Positions 12,101-22,371 of a DNA stretch of 64,000 nucleotides are shown here, one piece after another; the first letter of the stretch is position 1, and every line of letters begins with the position of its first letter. This DNA comes from Bugula neritina (Eukaryota; Bryozoa; Gymnolaemata; Cheilostomatida; Bugulidae), in assembly GCA_964035545.1 (NCBI GenBank), contig OZ037766.1:17492222-17556221 (forward strand), written 5' to 3'. Below the pieces are notes generated by a model. That model was not told the DNA's origin. It made no database searches and was given only the letters and a program-made list of their open reading frames with translations. A program made the translations under genes and the position numbers.

Positions 12101-15100
12101 GATCTAGTTTATTTTCTTTTGTTGTTGCTGCATTCTCCAGCCCAGTTTTCCAAATTAATGTTAGGGCTAATTGTTCAAACAATCCTTACTAATCAAAAAG
12201 TGTATTCACTCAAAACAATGTAAATAGTTGGCAATAAGCTAGTCAATTGTTTAACATATTATTTCTTAACATTTTCTCTACCAAAGGGAACTTTGGCTAA
12301 GTCAATACCTTGTAGAAAAAAAAAAAGGGGACGGAGCAATATTCCGAAGGCCCATTAGTCCGAAGGTCCATCAGTCCGAAGGTCCATCAGTCCGAAGGTC
12401 CATCAGTCCGAAGGTCCATTAGTCCGAAAATTAGTAGACACGTGATAGTAAAGAGCATCCTCACTGAGAATATCATTGATTTCACTCACAATCTAGTTTA
12501 AGTTCTTGCTCTGTTAATGCTGTATATGTGGGTGGCATGCGTGTTGCCTACTTGCGATTGTTTAGCCTGAGATTACACTATGACCAGAAAACAGCTGCCA
12601 CAATTAGGGCTGCATCATCTATCAACATTCCATTATGGCTGCTTTATAAACTAAGTACACAGCAAGCTATTCACTAGCCTGTCAGCTAGCAAGCCTGTAA
12701 TTAATATTGTACGCATCAGTATCTTTTCACCTCTAAGTGTTCACTGAAGCATGAAGTGCTGCGCAATGATGATAACTTAGGAAAAAAAATCCTATTTGCA
12801 GTGTATAAATCACCTATATTTTATAGAAAATCTATAAAGGCTATTGAAAATTTCAAAAAAGTTGCTTTGAGGAACAGAAAGATCTACAACATGGTTTTTA
12901 AATTTCGATTCTATAGCACAATTAGGTGAGGTTTTATTTGGCTGGACTGAATTCTTATATACCAATAGTGTGGCCCCAGCCAGGCAGTTACAGCTAGAAG
13001 GTTGCCCTTATCTACATATCTTGTGGATTTGTTTGGTTTGGTATATTATGGTGTGCAGCTTTGGTTATTTGATTTTAAAGTAGTGTCCAGGATGTTTATA
13101 ATTTTTAGTCTTCAATGCATATTTACAGATATCCCTAACTGAAGATATTTTTAATTACAAAGAGATATTTTTAATTGAAATAGATATATGCATAATTTAA
13201 TTAATATAATAATGCAGTTTAGCCGCTTACAGATAATTAAAGAGATTCAATGTGATACCAAATAAATAACTACCAAGCCAGAGATTTACTATTGCATTCA
13301 ATAGCAAAATTCTAAAACAAACCATTATTTTTTTGACGCTAACTTCAAATGCAACCTTTTTGTATAAGTTATGAGGTGCCCGGTAATTTTTTACCAAGCT
13401 TATGATAAATACAGTACAGTAGACACAAAAGGTTTGCTTGGCTTTAATTTTACCGGTTTCATGTTTTTACTTTAGTTTATCAGTTTATAAATAGTCAACA
13501 TTAAGGGCCTATATAAGCTGAATGACTGTAGCTAGAATAGAATTGCAGTCCCCTGTCATTTTTACACTAGCTGTAAAATAAGTAATACTAATTAAATGCT
13601 AGTAATTTTTCTCCTAAGTTATCATCATTGCGCAGCACTTCATGCTTCAGTGAACACTTAGAGGTGAAAAGATACTGATGCGTACAATATTAATTACAGG
13701 CTTGCTAGCTGACAGGCTAGTGAATAGCTTGCTGTGTACTTTGTTTATAAAGCAGCCATGATGGAATGTTAATAGATGATGCAGCCCTAATTGTGGCAGC
13801 TGTTTTCTGGTCATAGTGTAATCTCAGGCTAAACAATCGCAAGTAGGCAACACGCATGCCACCCACATACATCATTAACAGAGCAAGAACTTAAACTAGA
13901 TTGTGAGTGAAATCAATGATATTCTCAGTGAGGATGCTCTTTACTATCACGTGTCTACTAATTTTCGGACTAATGGACCTTCGGACTAATGGGCCTTCGG
14001 ACTAATGGGCCTTCGGACTAATGGGCCTTCGGAATATTGACTAGTCACCGTAGAAAAATACCTTTGTTATCGAAGAAATACCTGTGTGATAGAGAAATAC
14101 CTGTGTGATAGAGAAATACCTGTGTGATAGAGAAATACCTGTGTTATAGAGAATTACCTGTGTTATAGAGAAATACCTGTGTTATAGAGAAATACCTTGT
14201 TATACAAAAAAATCTCTTGAAATTAGTCAAGAGGAATTTCTCTGTTGGAAGATGATGACTCACTTAGGAGTGTCTCCTTTAAAAATCAGTAACATGTGAA
14301 TTACTAATGTATGTTGTAGGATCTCAAGATAATACTATACTAACATGGGACACCAGGACTGCACACAGTTCACACAGGTATATCAGCATGTTGATATATT
14401 ACAGCTTTACTGCTGTTTGAGCTGCTTAGAAAACATGAATATACAAGGTTATGATGGTCTCGACTGTTTTCACCATAGCAAGGTTTACTGTTTGTCTGCT
14501 TACACATGTACACCATATACAAATTCGTAATTGAGGTGTTATTGCTGGTGACAGTCTCAAACAGATAAGTTTAGTTTTATTAGTTGATGCATCTGCTAAT
14601 GAGTCTGTTTAGAGACACTTGATAGCTAGACTGAAATTCTTACAGTTTTTGAGGAAGCAGCAGAGATAAAATTACTTGATAGCTCCGCCCTTTGCAACAG
14701 TTTTGATATATTGAAGCATTTGTGCAAAAATTAAAAAAGTGGATTATAAAATTAAAATGTTTTAACCATCGTCATAGTTCTTGTTAATGAAGTAAATGAG
14801 CACTGCTTTTACTCCATATTACTTGTTAACTCTGTCACTCCCATGAGTTGTGATATAGTGCACCAAGAAAATATGCTGATCGTTATGTTGCATGAAGGCT
14901 TAGCCACTCTCTATTGTTGAACCACCTGTAGGCCAGTGAATCATACAGCAGCATACATATATTATGTAGTAACAAAGTATCATGGTGTTAATCACCCCAG
15001 AAATTATCTGCCCAAAGCTGAGTTTATGCTGAAGAATACTTTTATAATAGAATTCCAATTATTTATTACACAGTTTAGTGGTCTTGTTCAGCTCTGCTAC

Positions 15101-15378
15101 ACTCACTAGAAGACATACACTGGATTTCTTTTATACTTTTACTATTTTTTCAAGTTACTGTAATAGTTGAATTTGCACTCATAATTGATGGCAAATAATA
15201 TTTTCTTAAAGATTATAACCAGCTTGCCTATCTTTTTAGTATAAACTCTTTGGGCTCACCACAGGCAGGGATGCCACCAACTCCCGATCTACTTGCTACC
15301 TACTACACTGCAGACAGCTCAATAGTTTCTATCCAAAGACAAAATTATGGCATAATGGAAGTGATTGGAGCTACCTAA
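3121..15378 (+). CDS. TAF5L: TAF5L/TAF5-like WD40 subunit (SAGA/TFIID), 5' end missing
   Basis: Exons: 3121-3184, 5177-5231, 5525-5696, 6058-6273, 6545-6657, 8050-8131, 9586-9697, 10221-10389, 11178-11300, 14320-14377 and 15240-15378 (stop TAA). All joints have AG/GT and matching phase; together they give 433 residues. The first two exons resemble the end of the TAF5 NTD2 helical domain. About six WD repeats follow, with motifs such as TLRGHSSTVYS, IRLWDSEKLVNKVIYRGH, DRSAKLWTTECTYPLRSYIGH, DRTIRLWSVQEGKCVRLMQGH and IRLWDLASGDLIKEMRGH, then a short tail. TYPLR-Y-GH and VIYRGH favour TAF5L (SAGA histone acetyltransferase module) over TAF5 (TFIID), but a single ancestral TAF5-type gene is possible. 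Family role: WD40 scaffold for histone-fold TAFs in the nucleus. Missing: N-terminal LisH/NTD2 exons. The tail is slightly shorter than usual. The donor at 6274 (GTTAGA) is weak. AATAAA follows at 15412. Confidence 0.85.
3396..5114. mobile_element. Pogo/Tigger-like DNA transposon remnant with TIRs and TA target site
   Basis: The left end reads CCGTAAAATCGGGTAAC and the right end is its near-perfect inverse (GTTACCCCATTTTACGG), each flanked by TA (3394-3395 and 5115-5116). This is the arrangement expected of the Tc1/mariner/pogo superfamily. A motif close to GGCCAAAGTTACCC recurs near 3572, 3596 (inverted), 4695, 5071 and 5090. It lies in the intron between exons 3121-3184 and 5177-5231 of the TAF5L-like gene. 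Confidence 0.75.
3896..4198 (-). pseudogene. CENPB/pogo-type transposase N-terminal fragment
   Basis: A 100-codon minus-strand reading frame inside the pogo-like element. HWSLSFMSRHKDSLSHRLCQNI resembles the W-x-x-F-x-x-RH-x-x-LS-R core of the CENPB-type DNA-binding helix-turn-helix found in pogo/Tigger transposases and domesticated relatives. The preceding segment (FDKCERRVQHFKSNYPQDHW) fits the helix before it. No DDE catalytic domain is left in the element, so it cannot move itself. Assignment rests on this short motif plus the surrounding TIRs. Confidence 0.55.
7137..7163. repeat. Perfect 12-bp inverted repeat with 3-base loop
   Basis: Arms TGGATCGATCTC and GAGATCGATCCA are separated by AGC, in the TAF5L-like intron 6658-8049. 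The same CCATGG/GATCGATCT vocabulary recurs at 54117-54250 and 54780-54850. Confidence 0.8.
11312..11545 (+). repeat. Minisatellite, about 18-19 bp unit, just after a 5' splice site
   Basis: More than ten imperfect head-to-tail copies of a unit close to TAGTGTAGTCACACTCACC. It starts about a dozen bases after the donor at 11301 of the TAF5L-like gene. Confidence 0.85.
12337..14039. mobile_element. Foldback/long-TIR element with subterminal 16-bp tandem repeats
   Basis: The left arm (12337 to about 12785) and right arm (about 13613-14039) are near-identical inverted copies of roughly 430 bp, beginning CAATATTCCGAAGG and ending CCTTCGGAATATTG. Next to each terminus are 4-5 tandem copies of a 16-bp unit (GGTCCATCAGTCCGAA on the left, CCTTCGGACTAATGGG on the right). 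The AT-rich centre of about 825 bp codes for nothing recognisable. No clear target-site duplication is seen. The element sits in the 3-kb intron 11301-14319 of the TAF5L-like gene. High arm identity suggests a young insertion or arm homogenisation. I cannot assign a superfamily. Confidence 0.85.
14055..14215 (+). repeat. Minisatellite, about 18-19 bp unit, beside the foldback element
   Basis: Seven to eight copies of a unit close to ATAGAGAAATACCTGTGT, starting about 15 bp beyond the right end of the foldback element. Confidence 0.85.
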
Positions 15379-17009
15379 CCCTAGAATTACCTCATAGCCT
15401 ATTTTCTTGGGAATAAATAAGGTGCTTACTAAAACTACTAACTGTTTAGGCTGCAAAATTCTAGGGTATCTATCATATGTAACATCAAAATAATCTTCAT
15501 ATATGTTATTTCATGTGCAATCTAAAAGCTGACCACAGAAACCTGTTTGCTTAAAACTGGATGTTGTTAAAGGAGGTGTTGTTAGCTTGTAATATTGAAG
15601 AGTTTTGTAATGTTTTCTTTTTCTTGTAATGTTTGTAATTATTGTATATAATGAAAATGTTTCTTTGTATCAAATTTTAATTTTTGTAAATACATGAAAC
15701 AATAAGAATTATTGGCTGAAAATAGATTTATACACTCTCCAACATTCCCAATATAATTTAAAGTTCTCTACTGTAGCACTCTGCCACGTATGGCAGTAGC
15801 AGGTGCCTAATTCTGGGTTGGGCATGTCTTCTGAAGCAACAGAACTCGCTCTCTCTCCCTCCCTCCCTCCCTCCCTCCCTCTCTCTCTCTCCCTCCCTCT
15901 CTCTCCCCCTCCCTCCCTCCCTCGCAGGGTCATTATGAGCTGGTACCACTTACATGGTGCCCTGTGGAATTATGGTAATATCAATATGTTCTCTAGTATT
16001 CCAAAGCTATATGTCACCAAGAGTATGAAATTTATGACTTAATTCCTGTGTACACCTGTTTATTTACTGTATCTAGGTCCCTCTTTGCAGTGCCTGTAGA
16101 ACAAGTTTCACACCTCATCCTGTCTGATGGCATATCCCTCACTAGCATTGCTAATTATTGTCTTTATTCAAACTTGTTGACCAACTATAGCTTTTACTTT
16201 ACCAGAAGATCCACAGTACTTGTGTTCTTACAATCAATCAACTGATGAAGGGACTTGTAGATAACTCCAAAGTTAAACCTAGAATTAGACCTTTAACAAT
16301 TCATTAATTTAGCTAACAGCAATGCCAATTCTATAGAGTTTATAATACCTTGAGATGAAACTGCAGGATTGGGTTTCTAGAAATATTTAGCAAATACTTA
16401 TTTCAATACACGCTTTACTAATCTGATGAATGAATAACGTTATTCCTAACCATAAGCAGTTTCATTTCTAAACTCTATTTATTTGCTTGCCAGTTTCATT
16501 ATCATAATTAGTTTATTCTAGACTAACCACGTATACAACTAGGCCTTAGCATTTGCTGTTGCCTTTGTATATTACAATATTTATTTATACTACTTAACAA
16601 GACACAAAACTTGTTTGCCCGTTTCTATAGAAGCCATATAATCCACCAATAGCATAGCAGTAAATCAATACCTCTCTAATAGATTGCAATCATTTAATGT
16701 GTTGGCTGTGATACCTTTGGCACCACTATCGACGTAGCTTTGAGATCTGCCATATAAGTCTCTTAGAAAAGTAAGTAGTTTCCAAGTGACTAGCTTGTGT
16801 ACTGCAATACTAATATACGACTGTGCATGGGAATCATTTGGAATCAATTTCACGAGCTGTGCTTATGCTAACAGCTTTTTGACATTTCTCATTATTATAA
16901 AAAAATTTCAATTCAGCTTCCCAATTTAAAAACTCACCTCATATTATGCATTATGTATGATAGGCACAGTTTTTCCTGTTCAGCTAAAGAGATACATCGA
17001 AGCTAAAGC
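15379..17009. other. Intergenic spacer between the TAF5L-like gene and the tetraspanin
   Basis: It holds the AATAAA polyadenylation signal at 15412-15417 and a CT-rich polypyrimidine block (15849-15922). No exon with coding support was found; a reading frame at 16048-16245 has no matching splice phase or motif. Confidence 0.6.
15849..15922. repeat. Polypyrimidine (CT) simple-sequence tract
   Basis: About 75 bases of almost pure C/T built from CCCT and CT units. It produces spurious Arg/Glu/Gly- and Leu/Pro/Ser-rich reading frames on both strands. Confidence 0.9.
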
Positions 17010-20000
17010 ATGGGGTGTGAAGGCTGTGCTCGAATTACTTTGCTTGTGTTCAATATCGTCTTCTTTGTAAGTATGATTTGCTGGGCTAGTAGTGTCCGGT
17101 GTGCTTTCTATTTGCACATGGCAAATACTTTCACATAGTTCTGATTAGTTTCTTTAGAAAATGTATAATTTGCCATCTAATGTTACTACTTGCTATGTTA
17201 CTACAGCATATTCTACTAATGAAAAATTACACATTATAGACTAATTTAAAACATAGCATCTCATCCATGCCACTATCACCATACAGCTATGATTGTTCAG
17301 TATTTCATGAGTAAAATCTTGCAAAATTTTTATTTATTTTTTTTATTTTTTTTTTTATTTTTACTTATTTTTTTTATGAATGCTATTTGTTGCATCTATC
17401 CCAATTTTTAAAACTATAAGCAAGTTGAAGTATATAATTTCTACTGTTTTATATTTTCAGATTATTGGTTCGGTGTGCCTTGGTGTTGGAATTTGGGTGG
17501 TGGTCGATGGAGCTGTTTTCTTAGCGGTCTTGGGGAAAATACCAGAAGACACGTCTGTTGTTGGCAGTTTAATCCAGGATGCGGCCTATATACTCATAGG
17601 TGGTGGTGCTGCTATTTTCCTTATTGCATTTTTCGGATGCTGTGGAGCTTGGAAAAAGAACAAGTGTCTTTTAATTGTGGTTAGTAAAACTAGGGCATGA
17701 TTATGTGAGCATATTGTATTATGTGAGCATATTATATTATGAGAGCATATTATATTATGAGAGCGTATTATATTTTGTGAGCATATTATATTATGTGAGC
17801 ATATTATATTATGTGAGCATATTATATTATGTGAGCATATTATATTGTGTGGGCATATTATATTGTGTTTGTTGCAACAATTATGGTATGCATGAAATGC
17901 ATTTTTAGCAAATATTTCTAACACAGATACGTAGCCCCTTTATTATACATGTTTAGGTGCAACTATACTTAGTTGCAGTAGTAAATTTTAAAACATGGTC
18001 ACCAAAATGAATTTTTGTTTCACTCAAATTTGTTTGCCTCTAAGTAATACCAGGTTCATATTTTTGTAGTATGCGGTTATCATTGGGGTGTTGTTACTAC
18101 TGCAAATAGGCGCTTTTGTGACAGCCTATTTTTTCTATGATCAAATTGTTGACGTTCTCAATGACTCACTTGCCAATGCCCTCAACAAATCATATGACAG
18201 TGAATTCCAAGAAACATCTGCTGGAGAGTTTGATTATACTGGTGGGAATATCTTATCTAAAGGTCTCGATGCTATACAGATTGAGGTACAGTGCTGTCAC
18301 TTTTGCAGTAGAATCTTTTTTGGATTCTTTTACTTAAACTGCAGTGCTTGAAATTAGGTTATTTTTCACTATTGACTATATTAGATATTTAGTTATATTT
18401 TAGACTCCAATAGTTTCTCAGAATAACAGATGGTACATTATACATGAACATCATAAATAGGCCTATGTTTTACAAATCAACATAATAGTTATATGAATGA
18501 AATCACATAGTATTTTTTACCATTCAATACACTGTCTCACTTTACATACCAAGTTTCCACATATTATATAAAAAAGATTTGAGTTCATTGGCACCAAAGC
18601 CTACTTGGAAAATGTCCAAATGCACTGAGTAGCTGCAGGATGTTTTGAAATTGCCTCACCAGGTGACTTACAGAGGGGGCAACTCTAATTAATAAGTTTT
18701 GTTACAGCTATGCTACATATACATTGTAACTTACAGGGTTTATTTGTTTCCAGCAGAAATAAGCCATCAGAAAAATATACTTGTTTGTGTTTTGCAATCT
18801 GTTTTCCTTGCTTTTTTAGTACAATTTAGTTCACTAACTTAGTAACCGGTCAGCTAATTATTAATAAAGAAGTAAGTTAATTTCTAAGCCTCTAATTACT
18901 AATTTATCCAGCCATTGCATCTCAGCTTAAATTAAATTAAAAGACATGGATTTGTCTCACAGCTGACCTTGGTGTGTCGAAATATTATTGTTGGCTGTAG
19001 GTTGTTTTATAAGAACAATTAAAATTGTTTTATAGTATTTTCATCAGCTCATTACAAAAAGTCAGTCCATTTGATCATTGTATACTCATCATTGCTGAGA
19101 GACTAAAAATTGATTTAACAGTTCTTCAGATATGGTTTTAATTATTGGTAAGCTTTGTATTTACAATCACATAATGAATTTTTGTCTACTTTAAATGCAA
19201 AAGATACTGTAGGTTGAAAATATGAAATTGATACTTAGCAGTGTTTATACAGAGCAGTAACTGTTATCTTGCATACAACTTTAGTTGAAACTATAAATTT
19301 ATTGGGGGGGGGGGGGGGGAGTAGCTATTGAGGATATATTGTGTTCATTAATTTTGGTTTGTTATAATATGTAATATATGAGTATATGACAGGCTTGTTA
19401 CAATGGTCAGCTTGTGATATATGTCAGCTTATGATATATGTCAGCCTATGATATATGTCAGCTTATGATATATGTCAGCTTGTGATATGTGTCAGCTCGT
19501 TATATGGGTTAAAGATTATCACACAACTATCATACTCAGTGACAGTGTAATAATCTGCCAGAGGTCAAATTTATTTTCTCTTTATGTTCACAAGTAATAT
19601 GTAACTAATAGCTCATGTTTTCAGTTTGGATGCTGTGGTGTACTCAACTACACGGATTACCCAAATGATGCCTTTCCTCCCACCTGCTGCCCAGCAAACT
19701 ACTCAGGGAAGATTAAAGATTTAGCAGATCAGTTGTGGAAAGGAGATGTAACTACTTACACAACTACTGCACCAAACTGCCATGGGAATATTACTTACAT
19801 TGAAACAGTTCCTGTAAGTTTTCTTACTAACAAACTACTTGAGTCATTTTGATTGTAAATGAGTCACTCAAATAACTTTGACGGAACATATTTGAAATGA
19901 AAAAAAGTTTTAGAAATGGACTAAAGTACTTTTATCAAATTTTCATAAAGGTATATTTAATGATAAATGAAATGATTTATTTATCATATAATTATCTCTT

Positions 20001-22134
20001 ATTTCATCCGTTAAAAAAAGTCTTTGGACCTTTAAAATTCTTTCAGTATAGCTTTCTGATATGGAAATCAAAATTATGTACAAATATTAACTCTCTTACA
20101 GGGCTGTCTTGATGAAATTAAAGATTATATTCTGGACAGGAGTATAATTTTTATTGGAATAGCTGCAGGAACCATTGCTGTTCAGGTTAGTTTTAGCATA
20201 TAAGCATTTCACCTATAATTTTGCTTTTATTAGCAAAATCGGAAATAGTTTCACACGAATCGTAGTTAGATATAAAGGTAGGCTGTAACATACAAAGCAA
20301 AAATATATCTATCTATATAGTTTGCCTATATTTTCTATTATCTTATAGACTCTACACTAGTAGGCTATAATATTATTTTTCTAAAACCAATTTTCTTAGT
20401 ATAATTTTTGTGTAGTTTTATATTTCACTTTGTAGCTAAAATGGGGAAAATCGTTAGTAAAACTGATTCCTTTTGTAGTTGATTCTGGTCTTCCTATCTT
20501 GTTGCCTGTTTTGTTCCATTCAAAATGAGGAGAAGAAACCATGATTTCTGATAAAAAGAATAATTTTTTGATCAAAAATGATATTTATATGCTAATTCAG
20601 TAGTATTACACAAGCAATATAATTATTATATTATAGTCTATTAAAACATGTCATCTGATAACCAGCTTTAATTTATTCTCAATTTCTTTAATTTTATAGA
20701 TGCATTTAATTATTTTCTGCTCAAGTAATGTTTATGTATTGGATTGGAAAGTCTTGGGGTTTATTTAGAGACTTCACTGACTTTAATCATTTTTACAATT
20801 ATGAAGTTAGGCCAACACAGATTTAAGTTGCGGTTTTCTTTCCCATTTAATTGATTTCGGGTTCTAACTGTAAAAAGAAATGTTAATGCTTTGCATCTTA
20901 TTTCTTCCATTTCAGTGTGACTGTGTCCAACTGTTTACCTTATTATTTATTTTATTCTTTTATTCTAAAATTAAACCAAACAATAACTTTTAGCTTTGCT
21001 AATCTAGTTCTTTTATTATGGTACCTAGCAGAAAAAAGTTATTTCAAAATATTTTATGTGCCATTATTTTACCAACTCAGTAAATACGTAAAGTAACTTT
21101 TTATCGAAAGCTCATTTTCTTTAAATGCTATGTTTTCCATGTTTCATTGATACGGCACTTTGCTTATGCATTTATTATAAATAAATGTTCAGATGAGCTT
21201 GTATGCCTTGTTGGGAATATCACTCTGGGGATTAGCATCACTCAGTTGTGTGGGAGTGTTGGACATTTACGAGTAACTCATTTTAGTTAAACATTATAGC
21301 AAGTGATACTGCTTATAATTTCAAACCAGTTTAAGTTGTCTTGTAGTATTATGTTTAAAAGTTACAAGAACCATGTTTTAAATCCTTTTCAAAACAAATA
21401 CTAAATTCCTGTCTCAGTGCCATAAATCATGTTCATAAAGAATTGAGTTTTGTTGATTATGAAATATGCATGTTTCTTGTAGATTTATTTGACATATGCG
21501 CCTTGGCTGCAATTTTAATTGCAATATTTATTACAGAGGTTTTAATTATGTTATTGTATGACCAGCTTGATGTAAACTCAGTATAAATACTCTGCTTCTT
21601 TTAGATTGCCCTGCTTGTGGCAGCTGGTTGCTACATTAAGGTTGTTGGTAGTGAAGAATAACATAGCCTTTTGCTATGCTAGCTTCAAAAAGCATTTGAT
21701 GGTGATTAGTTTTTGAGCTGTGCTCCCTTTTCTTTTCTCCCAGTTTGAAAAGTGTTGACCCATATTTTACTAAACCAATTAGGTGACACACTGCTCCACA
21801 CTGCACTAACACTTAACAAGTATTTTGATAATATTTCTGATATTAGTCACTAATACTTCTGAGAAGATATTTGAAGACTTTCATGAGTTTTATATCCTCT
21901 GTAAGTTCTGCAGTCAGAATCAGTGACATCAGAATCTGTTCATTTGCATGTCTGATGGTATAATAGGCTCAACATATTAGTGGAGTGCTTTTATTCCTCA
22001 AAAGGCTTGAGTCTGCCAGTCATGAAATTGAACAGAAAAATTCACATTATTTCAATTTCTTATTGTAGGTTGTGCTGGTAATATTAGCTGCCTGCTATGC
22101 CAAATCTGTTGATGATGATAAAGACTATGCATAG
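17010..22134 (+). CDS. CD63-like tetraspanin with alternative last exons
   Basis: Constant exons: 17010-17066 (ATG start), 17461-17679, 18070-18285, 19625-19813 and 20102-20185. All are phase 0 and encode 255 residues. Start MGCEGCARI has juxtamembrane cysteines. TM1 is split over exons 1-2, TM2 ends in FGCCGAWKKNKC, and TM3 is at the start of exon 3. The large loop has the hallmark CCG, PTCC and two later cysteines (six in total), plus N-glycosylation sequons (NYT, NYS, NIT). Exon 5 supplies the outer half of TM4 (IIFIGIAAGTIAVQ). The inner half and cytoplasmic tail must come from one of the last exons listed separately (20479, 21193, 21605, 22069). The longest path uses 22069-22134, followed by AATAAA at 22352 and 22366. 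Family role: membrane organiser in plasma or endosomal membranes. The orthologue within the family is not resolved. Confidence 0.9.
17698..17872 (+). repeat. Minisatellite, about 18 bp unit, just after a 5' splice site
   Basis: About ten copies of a unit close to TGAGCATATTATATTATG, beginning some 18 bases after the donor at 17680 of tetraspanin exon 2. Confidence 0.9.
19304..19319 (+). repeat. Poly-G run
   Basis: Sixteen consecutive G in the tetraspanin intron 18286-19624. Similar runs lie near 22451 and 40117. Confidence 0.9.
19395..19505 (+). repeat. Tandem repeat, about 17 bp unit
   Basis: Five to six copies of a unit close to GATATATGTCAGCTTAT in the same tetraspanin intron. Confidence 0.85.
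20479..20544 (+). CDS. Tetraspanin alternative last exon A (TM4 inner half and tail)
   Basis: A TTTTGTAG acceptor is followed in phase 0 by LILVFLSCCLFCSI and the polar tail QNEEKKP, then TGA. Spliced to exon 20102-20185 it completes a normal-length TM4 with a juxtamembrane Cys cluster of the palmitoylated tetraspanin type. An AATAAA at 21180-21185 could serve this end. Confidence 0.75.
   Translation: MILVFLSCCLFCSIQNEEKKP
20700..20768 (+). CDS. Possible tetraspanin last exon A' (weak)
   Basis: A pyrimidine-rich acceptor (…TTTAATTTTATAG) is followed in phase 0 by MHLIIFCSS and a mixed tail ending VLGFI, then TAG. The hydrophobic part is short, and the tail lacks the charged, Cys-containing pattern of exons A, C and D. 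It could be a chance reading. Confidence 0.25.
   Translation: MHLIIFCSSNVYVLDWKVLGFI
21193..21276 (+). CDS. Tetraspanin alternative last exon B
   Basis: Phase 0 after AG at 21191-21192: MSLYALLGISLWGLASLSCVGVL, tail DIYE, then TAA. The hydrophobic stretch is longer than needed, and the polypyrimidine tract before the acceptor is weak, so this copy is less certain than A, C or D. Confidence 0.5.
   Translation: MSLYALLGISLWGLASLSCVGVLDIYE
21605..21661 (+). CDS. Tetraspanin alternative last exon C
   Basis: A CTTCTTTTAG acceptor is followed in phase 0 by IALLVAAGCYIKVVGSEE, then TAA. It matches exon D in pattern (L-V-x-A-A-x-C-Y-x-K-x-V), which suggests tandem exon duplication. The tail is short and acidic. 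Confidence 0.75.
   Translation: MALLVAAGCYIKVVGSEE
22069..22134 (+). CDS. Tetraspanin alternative last exon D
   Basis: A TTCTTATTGTAG acceptor is followed in phase 0 by VVLVILAACYAKSV and the acidic tail DDDKDYA, then TAG. Two canonical AATAAA signals follow (22352-22357 and 22366-22371), so this is the distal gene end. Confidence 0.85.
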   Translation, partial: VVLVILAACYAKSVDDDKDYA

Positions 22135-22351
22135 ATGTCTTTATACTTTATGTTGGATGATACTCTTTTAACATGTTTATTTTTTTTTTTTTTGAAGAAA
22201 AAATATTTCTCAGCCTGTGCTAATAATTCAACCTCTGGCTTTTACCAAACAAATATTGTGATTTTTTGAGCATCGTGATCTGATTTTAAAGCATTTTACT
22301 TTTGGCAATTTTCTATTTAATTTTTGCAGTTATAATGTTGGTGTTCTTTTT

Positions 22352-22371
22352 AATAAACTAATACAAATAAA
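22352..22371 (+). other. Polyadenylation signals of the tetraspanin gene
   Basis: Two AATAAA hexamers 9 bases apart, about 220 bases after the stop of exon D. Confidence 0.7.

Noticed and set aside
15709-16042. Arg/Glu/Gly-rich and Leu/Ser/Pro-rich frames
   Set aside because: They are translations of the CT-rich simple-sequence tract.
16048-16245. Possible extra C-terminal exon of the TAF5L-like gene
   Set aside because: The exon 15240-15378 already gives an in-phase stop preceded by the conserved tail pattern, and the polyadenylation signal at 15412 precedes this frame.
17586-17924. Repetitive HNIICSHN-type minus-strand frame
   Set aside because: It is the translation of the 18-bp minisatellite next to tetraspanin exon 2, on the antisense strand.
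21483-21518. In-phase reading after the AG at 21481-21482 as a tetraspanin last exon
   Set aside because: The phase-0 reading ends after 11 codons with a weakly hydrophobic, Pro/Trp-containing stretch; the hydrophobic reading is in another frame.
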